Source: Pseudoalteromonas sp. Z1A8
GTDB taxonomy: Bacteria; Pseudomonadota; Gammaproteobacteria; Enterobacterales; Alteromonadaceae
Assembly: GCF_011378855.1 (NCBI RefSeq)
Contig: NZ_WTLB01000015.1
Location: forward strand, 21,988 to 85,987
Length of the DNA: 64,000 nucleotides
Direction of reading: 5' to 3'
The notes beneath the pieces were generated by a model, which saw only the letters and a list, made by a program, of their open reading frames with translations, searched no databases and was not told the origin of the DNA. The position numbers and the translations under genes were made by a program. Below are positions 27,735 to 37,358 of this stretch, in pieces; positions within the stretch are counted from its first letter, which is position 1, and each line of letters begins with the position of its first letter.

Positions 27735-29029
27735 AAACACATTTCCTTAGACCAAGAGACGTTCCTGAGCTACAAATATGGGCTGAGGTATTTATATTTA
27801 CCGCGCTTGCTTTAGGGCTGCCTGTATTATTTAACGCAGAGGACCCATTTTGGACTGAGGGAGGGTTTTCGTGGCCTGTACTTGGCCCACTTTTAGTTTC
27901 TCTACGTTATGGCTTTTCAAAAGGCTTTATTAGTATTTTATGTTTGCTTGTTGGCCAACTTTTTTTACTTCAAGCAAATATTTTATCACCGCAAAGCGAC
28001 TTTAATATTAACGCCATGATTGGTTACATTATTGTAATTATGATCACTGGCGAATTTAGGGATGTGTGGGAGCGTACTAATCAACAGCAAAGTATTCAGC
28101 TGGAGTACGTAACCGACCGCCTTGAAACCTTTACTCGTCAATATCATTTAATTAATTCATCTCACGATAGAATAGAGCAAATGCTAGCTGGCCATACGTT
28201 AAGCTTGCGTGAATCACTACAAGCAGTAAGAACCTCTATCGGGCTATTAAAAGAAAGAAGACTCGATAGTGCAGCACAAAAAATAATCGATTTATTTGTT
28301 GAGTACGGTTCACTAGAAAGAGCGGGGTTATATAAAGTTGAAAACGATACCGTTTTAGAACCACCACTTGCCTCTCTCGGCAACATGAGTCAAGTAACTG
28401 TAGATGATCCTCTTATATTAGCGATGATTGAAGAAAAAGAATTAGTATCGGTAAAAGACGAAAAAGCAGCATCGGGTACAAGCAAGTACCATATGGCAAT
28501 CCCACTTATCGACGTAAACAATACTATTTACGGCGTTATTTTGGTTGAAAGAATACAATTTTTTGCGCTCAAAAATACGACTCTTACATTACTTGCTGTA
28601 ATGGCTGGGCATATTGGCGACCTGCTGCGCCATGAAATAACAAATCCAGTAATGACCTATGAGGAATCTCCGTACTTTATTCGTCAAATTAAGCGCGCGA
28701 ATAAAGAAGCCAAACGATACAACATTCCATCGCAGCTACTGAAAATCAAAGCCGAGAATATTACGGATAAATCAACTCAACTTATGAGTTATTTAAGTGA
28801 AGCCCGCAGAGGTTTAGACATTTACTTATATGATGATAAAAATCAAATATTACTGCTATTAATGCCATTGGCTGATGAACTTGAAAAAGCAGGATTTATT
28901 GCCCGAGTGAACACTTGGTGCAAAGAGCGTACGGGTAACACCTTAGCTGAAATCGACATTGTTATTGAACAGCAACTCGCTCTGCCTATAAGCTCAGATG
29001 ACATAAAGAGATTGGTTTCACTTTCATGA
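27731..29029 (+). CDS. pelD: Inner-membrane c-di-GMP receptor PelD
   Basis: 432 residues, GTG start overlapping the pelC stop (GTGA). Four membrane segments (about 17-107), a coiled linker, a GAF domain (about 155-300) and a degenerate GGDEF domain (about 310-432). The catalytic loop is lost, but the RxxD c-di-GMP site is kept as RGLD at 360-363, with a further arginine at 392 or 400 that may complete the site. Binding of c-di-GMP here switches on Pel synthesis in Pseudomonas. This is the only c-di-GMP receptor recognised in the window. Confidence 0.94.
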   Translation: MKTHFLRPRDVPELQIWAEVFIFTALALGLPVLFNAEDPFWTEGGFSWPVLGPLLVSLRYGFSKGFISILCLLVGQLFLLQANILSPQSDFNINAMIGYIIVIMITGEFRDVWERTNQQQSIQLEYVTDRLETFTRQYHLINSSHDRIEQMLAGHTLSLRESLQAVRTSIGLLKERRLDSAAQKIIDLFVEYGSLERAGLYKVENDTVLEPPLASLGNMSQVTVDDPLILAMIEEKELVSVKDEKAASGTSKYHMAIPLIDVNNTIYGVILVERIQFFALKNTTLTLLAVMAGHIGDLLRHEITNPVMTYEESPYFIRQIKRANKEAKRYNIPSQLLKIKAENITDKSTQLMSYLSEARRGLDIYLYDDKNQILLLLMPLADELEKAGFIARVNTWCKERTGNTLAEIDIVIEQQLALPISSDDIKRLVSLS

Positions 29030-30009
29030 TTATAATTATTGTAGCAGCTATATTAGGGTGTATTTGTCAGTACTTTGCACTGATAGAAGTATTGGAAACA
29101 CCTAACTGGTTTTTAGCTATATTATTACACGCTTTTGCTAGCATCTTTTTTGCTATTGTTAGCTATGTTTTTATACCTAAAAAATACAAAACCACTCCTT
29201 ATAGCTCTTTTTTGCTCATGTTTTTATTATTATTTACATTACCTGTACTTGGAATTATTGGCGTTGTAGTAGCGCTTACTTTTGCTCTTTGTAAGCCTCT
29301 CAAAAACGATGATATAGAAATTGAAGAGCATAAAATACCTGAGCTTCCTTTTGAAGCTAGAGCAATATCTGCAAATCCAACTTATTCTATTGGCGGGCTA
29401 AAAGCTATTTTAAAGCATGCTAGTGAGCCAAATAAGCGTCTAAGTGCAGTAATGGCAGCTCGTCACATGAGTGACTCACAAGCAATTCCTATTTTAAAGT
29501 TAGCACTTAAAGACTTAGAAGATGACATTCGGCTACTCGCCTACTCAACTCTTGATGGTAAAGAAACCAAACTTAACGAAAAAATCAGTTTATACCAGCA
29601 AGAAATAGCCGTTACGACTAAGCAACCAAAGTTAAGTAATTTACAAAAACAACTAGCCGAACTTTATTGGGAACTGAGTTATTTAGGTTTAGCGCAAGGT
29701 GCACTGCAAAAATACGTTTTAGAAAAGGCCGAAGCACTTGCACAGCAAAGTATTGAACACGTAAAAATACCTGCAACCTTTATATTTTTAGGCCGTATAT
29801 CTTTAGCCTTAGGTAAATATGAAATAGCTCACGAGTACTTAATTAAAGCGACCGAATTGGGTATGGCAAGGCGCCATGTACTGCCCTATAAAGCCGAAGT
29901 TGCCTTTTGTATGAACAAGTTTGACGACTGTAAACGCTACTTAAAAGAACTCCCAGAACAACCAAAGGGCAGTGAATTACGTCATTTACAGGAGTATTGG
30001 CATGAGTAA
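29026..30009 (+). CDS. pelE: Pel biosynthesis inner-membrane protein PelE
   Basis: 327 residues. Three membrane segments lie at about 2-20, 28-49 and 60-89, followed by a cytoplasmic helical region that contains HEAT/TPR-like repeats (ARHMSDSQAIPILKLALKDL and the segment around 245-320). PelE joins PelD, PelF and PelG in the synthase complex and probably docks the glycosyltransferase PelF. Starts in an ATGA overlap with pelD and ends eight bases inside pelF. Confidence 0.9.
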   Translation: MIIIIVAAILGCICQYFALIEVLETPNWFLAILLHAFASIFFAIVSYVFIPKKYKTTPYSSFLLMFLLLFTLPVLGIIGVVVALTFALCKPLKNDDIEIEEHKIPELPFEARAISANPTYSIGGLKAILKHASEPNKRLSAVMAARHMSDSQAIPILKLALKDLEDDIRLLAYSTLDGKETKLNEKISLYQQEIAVTTKQPKLSNLQKQLAELYWELSYLGLAQGALQKYVLEKAEALAQQSIEHVKIPATFIFLGRISLALGKYEIAHEYLIKATELGMARRHVLPYKAEVAFCMNKFDDCKRYLKELPEQPKGSELRHLQEYWHE

Positions 30010-31519
30010 TAAAAATGCAGATATTTTACTGCTTTTAGAAGGTACTTACCCTTATGTGCGTGGTGGAGTATCTAGTTGGGTTCATCAAATAATTGAGGGG
30101 TTACCTCATTATAACTTTGAGCTTGTTTTTATAGGTGGTGCGCCAGAGCATTATGGCGAGATTCAATATACTTTGCCTAAAAACGTTACAAAACTGCATG
30201 TTCATTATTTAGTTGAAAATGACACCTCTGAAATAAAAGCTAAGCATGGGGTTAAATATAAAAAAGAACTCTTTGATTTTTGGCAGCAACTACAAAATTA
30301 TTTTAGAGATTGTAATGAGCCGATACCCACTGAATTATTAAAATTTGCATTTGAAACCTTAGCTAAAAAAGATGGTATTAACGAAGCCGACTTTTTGTAT
30401 AGTGAATCGTCATGGCAAGTACTCACTAAATACTATTCAACTTATTGTGATGAATCCTCTTTTATTGACTTTTTTTGGTCGTATCGCAATTTATATAAAC
30501 CACTATTCAAAATAGCCGAAATTGCACGAGGGCTTCCTAAAGTTAAACTTATTCACTCAATATCTACCGGATATGCTGGTATTTTAGGCTCTGGTGCCAG
30601 TGTAATAAGCGACACTCCCTTTTTGTTGACCGAACATGGAATTTATACCAAAGAGAGAAAAATAGATCTTATTCAAGCCAGTTGGATCAAAGAATCAGAA
30701 CAAAGCCTAGGTAAAAACTTAAATACAGAAATGGGCTTTATTCGCCGTATGTGGATTAACTTTTTTGAGCAAATTGGCCGAACAACATATCAAGAAGCTG
30801 ATAAAATCATTTCGCTATACGACGGTAATAGGCAACGCCAAATAAAAGATGGTGCCGCACCAGAAAAAGCATTCGTGGTTCCTAACGGCATTAAAACAGT
30901 ACGCTTTATTGAAGCACTTGAGCAGCGCCCAAAACACATCCCACCTATTGTTGGATTAATTGGACGTGTAGTGCCTATAAAAGATATTAAAACCTTTATA
31001 CGTGCGATTAAAGAAGCGCAGTCGGTACTGCCAGAAGTAGAAGGTTGGATCATCGGCCCCTTTGAAGAAGATCCACAATATTACAAAGAATGTGAATTAC
31101 TTGTAGCCAGTCTTGATTTACAAAATAATGTTAAATTTTTAGGTATGCAAGATATTACCAAAATCTTACCAAAACTTGGGATTGTAGCTTTAACCTCTAT
31201 TTCGGAAGCGCAACCTTTAGTGCTTTTAGAAGCAATGGCAGCAGGTGTACCAGTACTTGCTAGTGATGTGGGCTCGTGCCGCGAAATAATAGAAGGCGGC
31301 ACCGATGAAGATAAAGCATTAGGTAAAGCCGGTGAAGTTGTCTCTATTGCTTCACCAAGTGAAACAGCACAACAAATATCAAACATGCTAACCAATGAGC
31401 AAGCCTGGCTTGAGTATCAAAAAAGTGGTTTAGACCGCGTACAAAAATTTTATGACGAGAGCCACATGTTTGCCCGTTACGATAAACTTTATAAGGATAC
31501 AATGGCATGGCCGGAATAG
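30002..31519 (+). CDS. pelF: Pel glycosyltransferase PelF (GT4 family)
   Basis: 505 residues, cytoplasmic. The N-terminal domain opens with LLLEGTYPYVRGGVSSWVHQ; the nucleotide-sugar domain has GLIGRVVPIKDI and the GT4 EX7E motif with Glu402 and Glu410. It builds the Pel backbone from UDP-GlcNAc/UDP-GalNAc-type donors. The start MSNKNADI at 30002 is preferred because GGAG lies upstream; a longer frame from 29972 lies fully within pelE. It overlaps pelE by eight bases and pelG by 13. Confidence 0.95.
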   Translation: MSNKNADILLLLEGTYPYVRGGVSSWVHQIIEGLPHYNFELVFIGGAPEHYGEIQYTLPKNVTKLHVHYLVENDTSEIKAKHGVKYKKELFDFWQQLQNYFRDCNEPIPTELLKFAFETLAKKDGINEADFLYSESSWQVLTKYYSTYCDESSFIDFFWSYRNLYKPLFKIAEIARGLPKVKLIHSISTGYAGILGSGASVISDTPFLLTEHGIYTKERKIDLIQASWIKESEQSLGKNLNTEMGFIRRMWINFFEQIGRTTYQEADKIISLYDGNRQRQIKDGAAPEKAFVVPNGIKTVRFIEALEQRPKHIPPIVGLIGRVVPIKDIKTFIRAIKEAQSVLPEVEGWIIGPFEEDPQYYKECELLVASLDLQNNVKFLGMQDITKILPKLGIVALTSISEAQPLVLLEAMAAGVPVLASDVGSCREIIEGGTDEDKALGKAGEVVSIASPSETAQQISNMLTNEQAWLEYQKSGLDRVQKFYDESHMFARYDKLYKDTMAWPE

Positions 31520-32871
31520 GTTTTGAGATACGAAAGATTCTCAAAAAAAATACCCTGCTCTCAGTTTTTGAAGCTTACGGCTACGCGGGCTTAATAGGCT
31601 CGGGCCCTTGGTTGCTCTCTATTGTAGCGCTCATGCTCATTGGTATTTTAAGTTTAGGCATTGTATTACCTAAAGTACTTATCATTCAGTTTTTAACACT
31701 CGTTACCTACATGATGGCCGCCTCACTTATTTTAACGGGGGGTTTGCAGTTATTACTAACTCGATTTATTGCCGATTTATTTTTTCAAAAAGAAGAGGCA
31801 AAAGTACTCCCTAACCTACTCGGGGCACAACTTGTAACAACAATAGCCGCGCTATTAGTCGGCTTAGCCGTTTGGCCTATGCTTCCTATACCCGTAGTCA
31901 CTAAGATAATAATTTTAGGTGCCTTTGTAAGCCTATGTAACCAATGGCTTGGTGCTATTTTTCTATCGGGCATGAAAGAATACCGACTGATTTTAATTAC
32001 CATGTTAAGTGGTTACGCCTTTATGGTGTTACTCGCATATTTACTGAGAGACTGGCAACTAGACGGTTTGTTTTTTGCTTTTTTTGCAGGTGAAGCCCTA
32101 CTCTTTTTTAGCTTTTTATTCATGATTATTCGCCGCTACCCGGGTGAAAAGCTCATTAGTTTTGACTTTTTAAGTAATAAAAAAGTGTATTACAGCCTGT
32201 TTTTCTGTGGTCTATTTTATAATATTGGCGTGTGGGCTGATAAAATCATTTTTTGGTATTCTCCGAGCACATCAATTCAAATTATTGGCACCTTGAGAGC
32301 CAGCCCTATTTACGACTTACCTATATTTTTGGCCTATTTGTCTATTATTCCTGGTATGGCAGTGTTTTTAGTAAAAATGGAAACAGACTTTGTAGAAGAG
32401 TACGACCGTTTTTACACTGCTATCCGTAAAGGGTCACCTCTTGAGGAGATCTATATATTGAAAGACAATATGATCCAAACTGCACGTGCCGGTTTATACG
32501 ATATATTTAAAATTCAAGGTATTACCGTTGCATGCTTATTATTATGGGGTGAGCAAATACTGACCTTTATAGGCATTGATCCAAACTATAAAACGCTTTT
32601 GTTTATTGATGTAGTTGGTGTAGGCGTACAAGTTATATTTTTATCTATTTTAAATATTTTATTTTATTTAGATAAACGCTCAACAGTACTATTTTTAGCA
32701 GGGTTGTTTTTAGTAATAAATGTTGTTTTAACTTTACTATCTATCGCGTTTGGGCCGCAGTTTTATGGTTACGGCTTTGCATTAGCAACTATTATTACCT
32801 CGGTAGTAGGATTATTTTGGCTTTCAAAACAATTTGAAGATTTAGAATACGAAACATTTATGCTGCAATAG
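31507..32871 (+). CDS. pelG: Pel inner-membrane transporter PelG
   Basis: 454 residues, about 12 membrane segments, MOP-superfamily (Wzx-like) fold. The N-terminus MAGIGFEIRKILKKNTLLS is typical of PelG. It moves the growing polymer across the inner membrane together with PelD-PelE-PelF. Last gene of the operon, 13-base overlap with pelF, followed by a stem-loop at 32890-32918. Confidence 0.94.
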   Translation: MAGIGFEIRKILKKNTLLSVFEAYGYAGLIGSGPWLLSIVALMLIGILSLGIVLPKVLIIQFLTLVTYMMAASLILTGGLQLLLTRFIADLFFQKEEAKVLPNLLGAQLVTTIAALLVGLAVWPMLPIPVVTKIIILGAFVSLCNQWLGAIFLSGMKEYRLILITMLSGYAFMVLLAYLLRDWQLDGLFFAFFAGEALLFFSFLFMIIRRYPGEKLISFDFLSNKKVYYSLFFCGLFYNIGVWADKIIFWYSPSTSIQIIGTLRASPIYDLPIFLAYLSIIPGMAVFLVKMETDFVEEYDRFYTAIRKGSPLEEIYILKDNMIQTARAGLYDIFKIQGITVACLLLWGEQILTFIGIDPNYKTLLFIDVVGVGVQVIFLSILNILFYLDKRSTVLFLAGLFLVINVVLTLLSIAFGPQFYGYGFALATIITSVVGLFWLSKQFEDLEYETFMLQ

Positions 32872-32889
32872 CAGGTTATAAAAGTACAA

Positions 32890-32920
32890 GATAAAGGCTG
32901 CAAACTGCAGCCTTTATCTT
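32890..32920 (+). terminator. Terminator-like hairpin after the pel operon
   Basis: Perfect 13-bp stem GATAAAGGCTGCA / TGCAGCCTTTATC with loop AAC, 18 bases after pelG. The T tract is weak (only TT then A), so termination may be partial and the next small gene might be reached. Confidence 0.7.
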
Positions 32921-32988
32921 AAAAAACGCATCGTTTGTAATTGACGTAGGATAAAATTATTCAATGTTTATTATCGTAGGAGCTTTTA

Positions 32989-33291
32989 ATGAAAAAATCG
33001 TTTGAATTCACGCTCAAATCAAAAAAAATTAAAATAATAAATTTTTGGTTTGGTGGTATTAAGTTATATGTAAATGGTGACTTGCGTGATTTTGATAAAA
33101 CACTTTTTGCTATTAGCAATAAAGCTCTGCTATCTGCAAATCTTGATGATATTGGCATTCTTGAAATAAAGCCTTTATCAGGGCTAATTTCTGTAGAAAT
33201 TGATGCATATCTTGTAAATGGTACTGATATACAATACGTATATAGCTCACATAAGCGCCTTAGCTTAAAAGAAAAAAGACTTACGCAGTAA
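32989..33291 (+). CDS. Uncharacterised 100-residue protein
   Basis: Not recognised. A good AGGAG ribosome binding site precedes the ATG. The protein is basic at both ends, has no membrane segment or signal peptide and looks like a small beta-rich fold: IKIINFWFGGIKLYVNGDLRD and later ISVEIDAYLVNGTDIQYVY are alternating hydrophobic strands. It follows the pel operon on the same strand but after a hairpin, so co-expression with pel is possible but unproven. Confidence 0.65.
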   Translation: MKKSFEFTLKSKKIKIINFWFGGIKLYVNGDLRDFDKTLFAISNKALLSANLDDIGILEIKPLSGLISVEIDAYLVNGTDIQYVYSSHKRLSLKEKRLTQ

Positions 33292-33598
33292 ACGTAATAA
33301 AACTAACCTTGTCTGGGGAGAAGCTAAAATAATAATACTTGCCTTACTTTCGCTTAGTTTTACCTAATTGAGCTCAAATTTTCAAAACTAAACATCGTTA
33401 ATAATACTTTGTATTAACTTCCCCAAATCTATATTTCAAAACATAGAATGTATCACTTTAAAATAACCTTAAACTGAACGACTTTATTGATATATAATCA
33501 AAAATTGAGCAAAAACAAAAATACGATATATATAATGGTTATTATAACTATGCTTATATTCTCCCTTAATTGGGCATGCTGTTTAAAAGGAGCATTCA
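33292..33598. other. Intergenic region, 307 bp
   Basis: AT-rich. Several overlapping TATAAT-like boxes lie at 33490-33535 (for example around GATATATAAT) and a GGAG ribosome binding site precedes the next gene, so a promoter here is likely although its exact boxes are ambiguous. No repeat seen. Confidence 0.45.
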
Positions 33599-35485
33599 AT
33601 GGCTTTTGATTATGGATCGATTGATCTTGGACTAAAAAACCCCTTCAAACTTGAAGGTAAAGTAACAGCTGTAAGAGGACTCATTGAGTCTATAGCGGGT
33701 ATTAGTTTACTTGTTATTGCTGCGGGCTCAGTAAAAGAAGATACAACCGCTGGATGGATTTTAATGGTGTTTGGCATGCTTATTTTAGCATTCGGCATTC
33801 GCTCACTTTCAAGTGGTATTTATGCAACGCTTAAATATTTTGTAGGCAGAAACCACCCTACTTCACTTGCTTATAACTACAGCAAATCACAAGCATCAAC
33901 CGCCCAAGAAGAGAAAAAAGAAGTAGCCTACAGCGCGCAATCACTTGAAGAAATGCTGGTTGGTCGTAAAAACAGTACGTTTAAAGAACCTAATGGTTTT
34001 TTATCACGTTTGCTTCACAGCTTAATTCCTAAGTTATTATTCCTACCTTATCCGATTCGTAATGTTGCCCAGCGCTTATTTGGCTCATGGGTAAGTACAC
34101 TTGTTGCCCTTATTGCTTATGGCCTTGTGGCATTTGTATCTTTATCGGGTTTTACCGGTGAAGCTGGCGAATTAGCATTTCCTGTTTATAGCGCAATATT
34201 AATGTTTTACGTGCTTTTTTCATGGCGCTCTACGGGTAAACCTATCTCTCGAAATGCTGAAAAAAACATTGAAGCACTTGGCACTGGCGCACTCGCTAAA
34301 ATTATTTCTTTATCTTTTATTCTACCAATCGCTATTGGCCTTTCTATGTCATGGTTAATGAAAGAGCAACGCATTAGTAAACAAGAAATAGATAGCTGGC
34401 TTGAACAATTGCCAAGCCTTCATGCTGGAATGTACTTAATTGCAATTATTATATTAGCGACTCTAAGCTGTGCGCTTGCTTTCATTATGATTAAAGCACG
34501 TTTAAATTCAGTGACACCTTCAGCTGAAGTATCAGAGCTACGTGAAAACTGGCAAGAATCCGTTCATCCAGACGAAATCTTTATAAACCTAGATAACCTA
34601 GTAATGGCTAACCGCCGTTATAAAGAAGTACCTAACAGAGTTTATCGCGAATTAGATCCTAAGCTTCAAGAACAAATTGAAGGAAAAGGCGGTTTTAAAG
34701 GTGAAATGATTCAAGAAATTCAACCTAAACTGCACTCAATGGATTTAGGTAAAAACTTCTCGTTAGCAAGGCTAATTTCTTTAGTGAGCGGTAACTTACT
34801 TTATATTGTAGCGTTGGCGTTTACTGTATTTTTAGCGTATTCGCTTATCAACATTTACCATTATGTTGACGCGGCAAATATTAATAGCTTTAAACAAGCA
34901 TTTAGTAACCAACATGTTGTTCAATTTAGTGAGCTATTAATGACAAGCTTTCACTTATTACTAATTTGTATTCTCATTAAAGCATTCGCGCAATTGCTAA
35001 CAAATACAGCTCATTTATTTTTTGCTGAAATGCAGTTTGAATCACTATTGGTATATTTTAAATGTGAAGGCACATTTACTGAGTCTAAAATATCAACTGG
35101 TACGGGGATTCATGATAGTACCCGCTCAGAAAATACGTTAGTACGCAGTAGCATAACGCCTTGGATTATTGTATCTCGTGTTATTTCTACTACGTTTGCA
35201 GCAACGGGTATGAAAAACCTTGAGCACCCTCGCCATATTATGGAAATGCATAAAGACGAAGGACAATTGCAAGCAATCAAAAAAGACGTTATCGCATTCT
35301 TGAAAGACCGTGAATCTATCGCCTCAATCACCAGTGAGCGTGATTTAGGTAATGCGTCGCAAATACATCAATTAAACCAGCAAACGCGTGCTATACCTAC
35401 TCAGCAAGCGATTACTAAAGATGACGAAGAAGCAGCAGGCTATTTAAGACAAGAAGAAAACTTATCTCCTGAACCTAAAGCCTAA
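33599..35485 (+). CDS. Uncharacterised polytopic membrane protein
   Basis: 628 residues, family not recognised. Eight hydrophobic segments can be seen, in pairs: about 26-45 and 51-70, 163-183 and 190-208, 233-253 and 276-298, then 395-418 and 445-470. Between them is a soluble stretch at 305-390 and the C-terminus (480-628) is a long soluble domain with acidic and glutamine-rich end. The soluble tail carries EHPRHIMEMHKDEGQLQAI. No catalytic motif, Walker box or HAMP is evident. Good ribosome binding site (AAGGAG) and its own terminator. It follows pel, but any link to Pel is only positional. Confidence 0.75.
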   Translation: MAFDYGSIDLGLKNPFKLEGKVTAVRGLIESIAGISLLVIAAGSVKEDTTAGWILMVFGMLILAFGIRSLSSGIYATLKYFVGRNHPTSLAYNYSKSQASTAQEEKKEVAYSAQSLEEMLVGRKNSTFKEPNGFLSRLLHSLIPKLLFLPYPIRNVAQRLFGSWVSTLVALIAYGLVAFVSLSGFTGEAGELAFPVYSAILMFYVLFSWRSTGKPISRNAEKNIEALGTGALAKIISLSFILPIAIGLSMSWLMKEQRISKQEIDSWLEQLPSLHAGMYLIAIIILATLSCALAFIMIKARLNSVTPSAEVSELRENWQESVHPDEIFINLDNLVMANRRYKEVPNRVYRELDPKLQEQIEGKGGFKGEMIQEIQPKLHSMDLGKNFSLARLISLVSGNLLYIVALAFTVFLAYSLINIYHYVDAANINSFKQAFSNQHVVQFSELLMTSFHLLLICILIKAFAQLLTNTAHLFFAEMQFESLLVYFKCEGTFTESKISTGTGIHDSTRSENTLVRSSITPWIIVSRVISTTFAATGMKNLEHPRHIMEMHKDEGQLQAIKKDVIAFLKDRESIASITSERDLGNASQIHQLNQQTRAIPTQQAITKDDEEAAGYLRQEENLSPEPKA

Positions 35486-35498
35486 CTCCTTTATTATT

Positions 35499-35532
35499 AA
35501 TGCCACCTTGTTAAATTAGGTGGCATTTTTTT
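35499..35532 (+). terminator. Intrinsic terminator
   Basis: Stem AATGCCACCT / AGGTGGCATT with a 9-base loop followed by seven T, just after the uncharacterised membrane protein gene. Confidence 0.88.
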
Positions 35533-35675
35533 ATCCTTTATTAACCTCTATTCAATACATTTTAACTTTACTACCTCTTTTATACTCAACAACATGATTA
35601 ATATTGGATTAGTCCACAAAGCCCTTGCTTTATGTGCCAAAACACAAATAATGAAGTATTAATCACAGGGTAAGA

Positions 35676-36515
35676 ATGAGGACAATGAGCTATATACTAA
35701 CCACCCAATGTGCTGATGATGTAGGCTTAATAGCTAAAATCACAGGACTTTGTCATAAAAACAATTTGAATATTACGCGTAACAATGAATTTGTAGATAA
35801 AGATGCACAGCGCTTTTTTATGCGTACAGAGCTTACAGGCGAGCCACAAAGCGACTTTTTAGATAAACTACGACAATTGTTACCACAAGGCGCAAAGCTT
35901 GCGCTACATTGCGGCGCAAAAACAAAAGTGGTTTTACTTGCCACTAAAGAAGCACATTGTTTAGGTACTGTATTACTCAAACAGTTCGAGCAAGCCCTCA
36001 ACATTGAAGTATTAGCCGTTATTGCTAACTACCCTGACTTAGAGCCATTAGCAAAAGGGTTTGATGTGCCATTTCATGTGGTATCGCACGTAGGGCTTAC
36101 TCGTAGCGAGCACGATGAAAAAGTAGGTGACTTAATTGCCAGCTATAACCCTGACATTATTGGTCTTGCCAAATACATGCGTATTTTAAGCCCTGAGTTT
36201 GTTGGCCGATTCGATAATAAAATTATTAATATCCACCACTCATTTTTACCTGCATTTATTGGTGCAAAGCCTTATCATCAGGCATTTGAGCGCGGTGTAA
36301 AAATTATTGGCGCAACGGCTCATTTTGTAAACAATGAGCTGGATGAAGGACCTATCATTCTTCAAGACGTAACAAGCGTAACGCACGCTAATACTGCAGA
36401 AATGATGGCAAAAATGGGTAAAGACGTAGAGAAAACCGTATTTAGCAAAGCACTACAACTCGCCTCTGAACACAAGCTATTTATTAATGGAAATAAAACC
36501 GTGGTGTTTTCTTAG
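35676..36515 (+). CDS. purU: Formyltetrahydrofolate deformylase
   Basis: 279 residues. An N-terminal ACT domain (about 5-85, sensing glycine and methionine in this family) precedes the formyltransferase-fold hydrolase domain, which carries IINIHHSFLPAFIGAKPYHQ and LDEGPIILQD with the catalytic His and Asp. It releases formate from 10-formyl-THF, balancing one-carbon pools and supplying formate to PurT. Start is either 35676 or the ATG nine bases later; both have a purine-rich box upstream. Confidence 0.95.
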   Translation: MRTMSYILTTQCADDVGLIAKITGLCHKNNLNITRNNEFVDKDAQRFFMRTELTGEPQSDFLDKLRQLLPQGAKLALHCGAKTKVVLLATKEAHCLGTVLLKQFEQALNIEVLAVIANYPDLEPLAKGFDVPFHVVSHVGLTRSEHDEKVGDLIASYNPDIIGLAKYMRILSPEFVGRFDNKIINIHHSFLPAFIGAKPYHQAFERGVKIIGATAHFVNNELDEGPIILQDVTSVTHANTAEMMAKMGKDVEKTVFSKALQLASEHKLFINGNKTVVFS

Positions 36516-36540
36516 CATTAATTATTTTATACATAAAAAT

Positions 36541-36568
36541 ATGCCAGCATTGTTGCTGGCATTTTTTT
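36541..36568. terminator. Intrinsic terminator of purU
   Basis: Stem ATGCCAGCA / TGCTGGCAT with a TTGT loop followed by a T tract. On the minus strand the A-rich left side gives a weaker tail for the convergent regulator gene. Confidence 0.85.
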
Positions 36569-36603
36569 GCTCATAAATAAGCAAGTGACTTTTAAAATAT
36601 AAA

Positions 36604-37254
36604 TTATGCCTGCTCTATCGGTTCTAGTTTTAATTTTGCGGCAATTAAAACGGCCTGGGTACGATTGTACACGCCGAGTTTTCTAAATATGGCTGTAATG
36701 TGTGCTTTTACTGTCGCTTCTGATATGTGTAGCTCATAGGCAATTTGCTTGTTAAGTAAACCTTCGTGCAGATATTGCAGCACTCGGTATTGCTGGGGTG
36801 TTAATGAGGCAACTTGCGCTGCTATTTCTCGGTCTTCACCTTCTATTTCAGCTACTTTGTTTTTTAACTCTTTTGGTAGCCATGTATCGCCTTCAAGTAT
36901 TTGGTTTATTGCGCTGGCAATATCATCAGACGATGACGATTTAGGAATAAAACCCATCGCGCCATAACCCATTACTTTTGAAACTATATTAGCGTCTTCA
37001 CTACCTGAAACTACAGCAATAGGTAAGCTTGGGTATTCTTCTCGAATACGAATAAGACCATATAAATCACCATTACCTGGCATGTGAAGGTCTAGCAGTA
37101 ATATATCAAGATCCTCTTGCTCGCTTAACACTTGCAGTGTGCTGTCAAAATCGGAGGATTCAAAAACGTCTAAACCTTCAAACTTTGCGCTCAATGCGCC
37201 CTTTAGTGCTTCACGAAATAACGGATGATCGTCCGCTATTAAAAACTGACTCAT
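36604..37254 (-). CDS. NarL/FixJ-family response regulator, probable acetate-switch regulator (CrbR/ErdR-like)
   Basis: 216 residues: receiver domain with phospho-acceptor Asp55 (LLLDLHMPG) and Lys in IPKSSS, then a LuxR-type helix-turn-helix (about 150-205: LTPQQYRVLQYLHEGLLNKQIA and ISEATVKAHITAIFRKLGV). It lies 104 bases downstream of acs on the same strand. In Vibrio and Pseudomonas, CrbR/ErdR-type regulators of this family switch on acs, so this is the likely role; its kinase (CrbS/MxtR-type) is not in the window. Confidence 0.85.
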   Translation of the reverse strand: MSQFLIADDHPLFREALKGALSAKFEGLDVFESSDFDSTLQVLSEQEDLDILLLDLHMPGNGDLYGLIRIREEYPSLPIAVVSGSEDANIVSKVMGYGAMGFIPKSSSSDDIASAINQILEGDTWLPKELKNKVAEIEGEDREIAAQVASLTPQQYRVLQYLHEGLLNKQIAYELHISEATVKAHITAIFRKLGVYNRTQAVLIAAKLKLEPIEQA

Positions 37255-37358
37255 GGTTCACTCCTAATAAATTCGGCTGCCAGTTAGGTATAAAACCATT
37301 ACTAACAGCCGATATACTACGTTTAGAATCAACTTGTAATCAAGTTTTTAACGCACAT

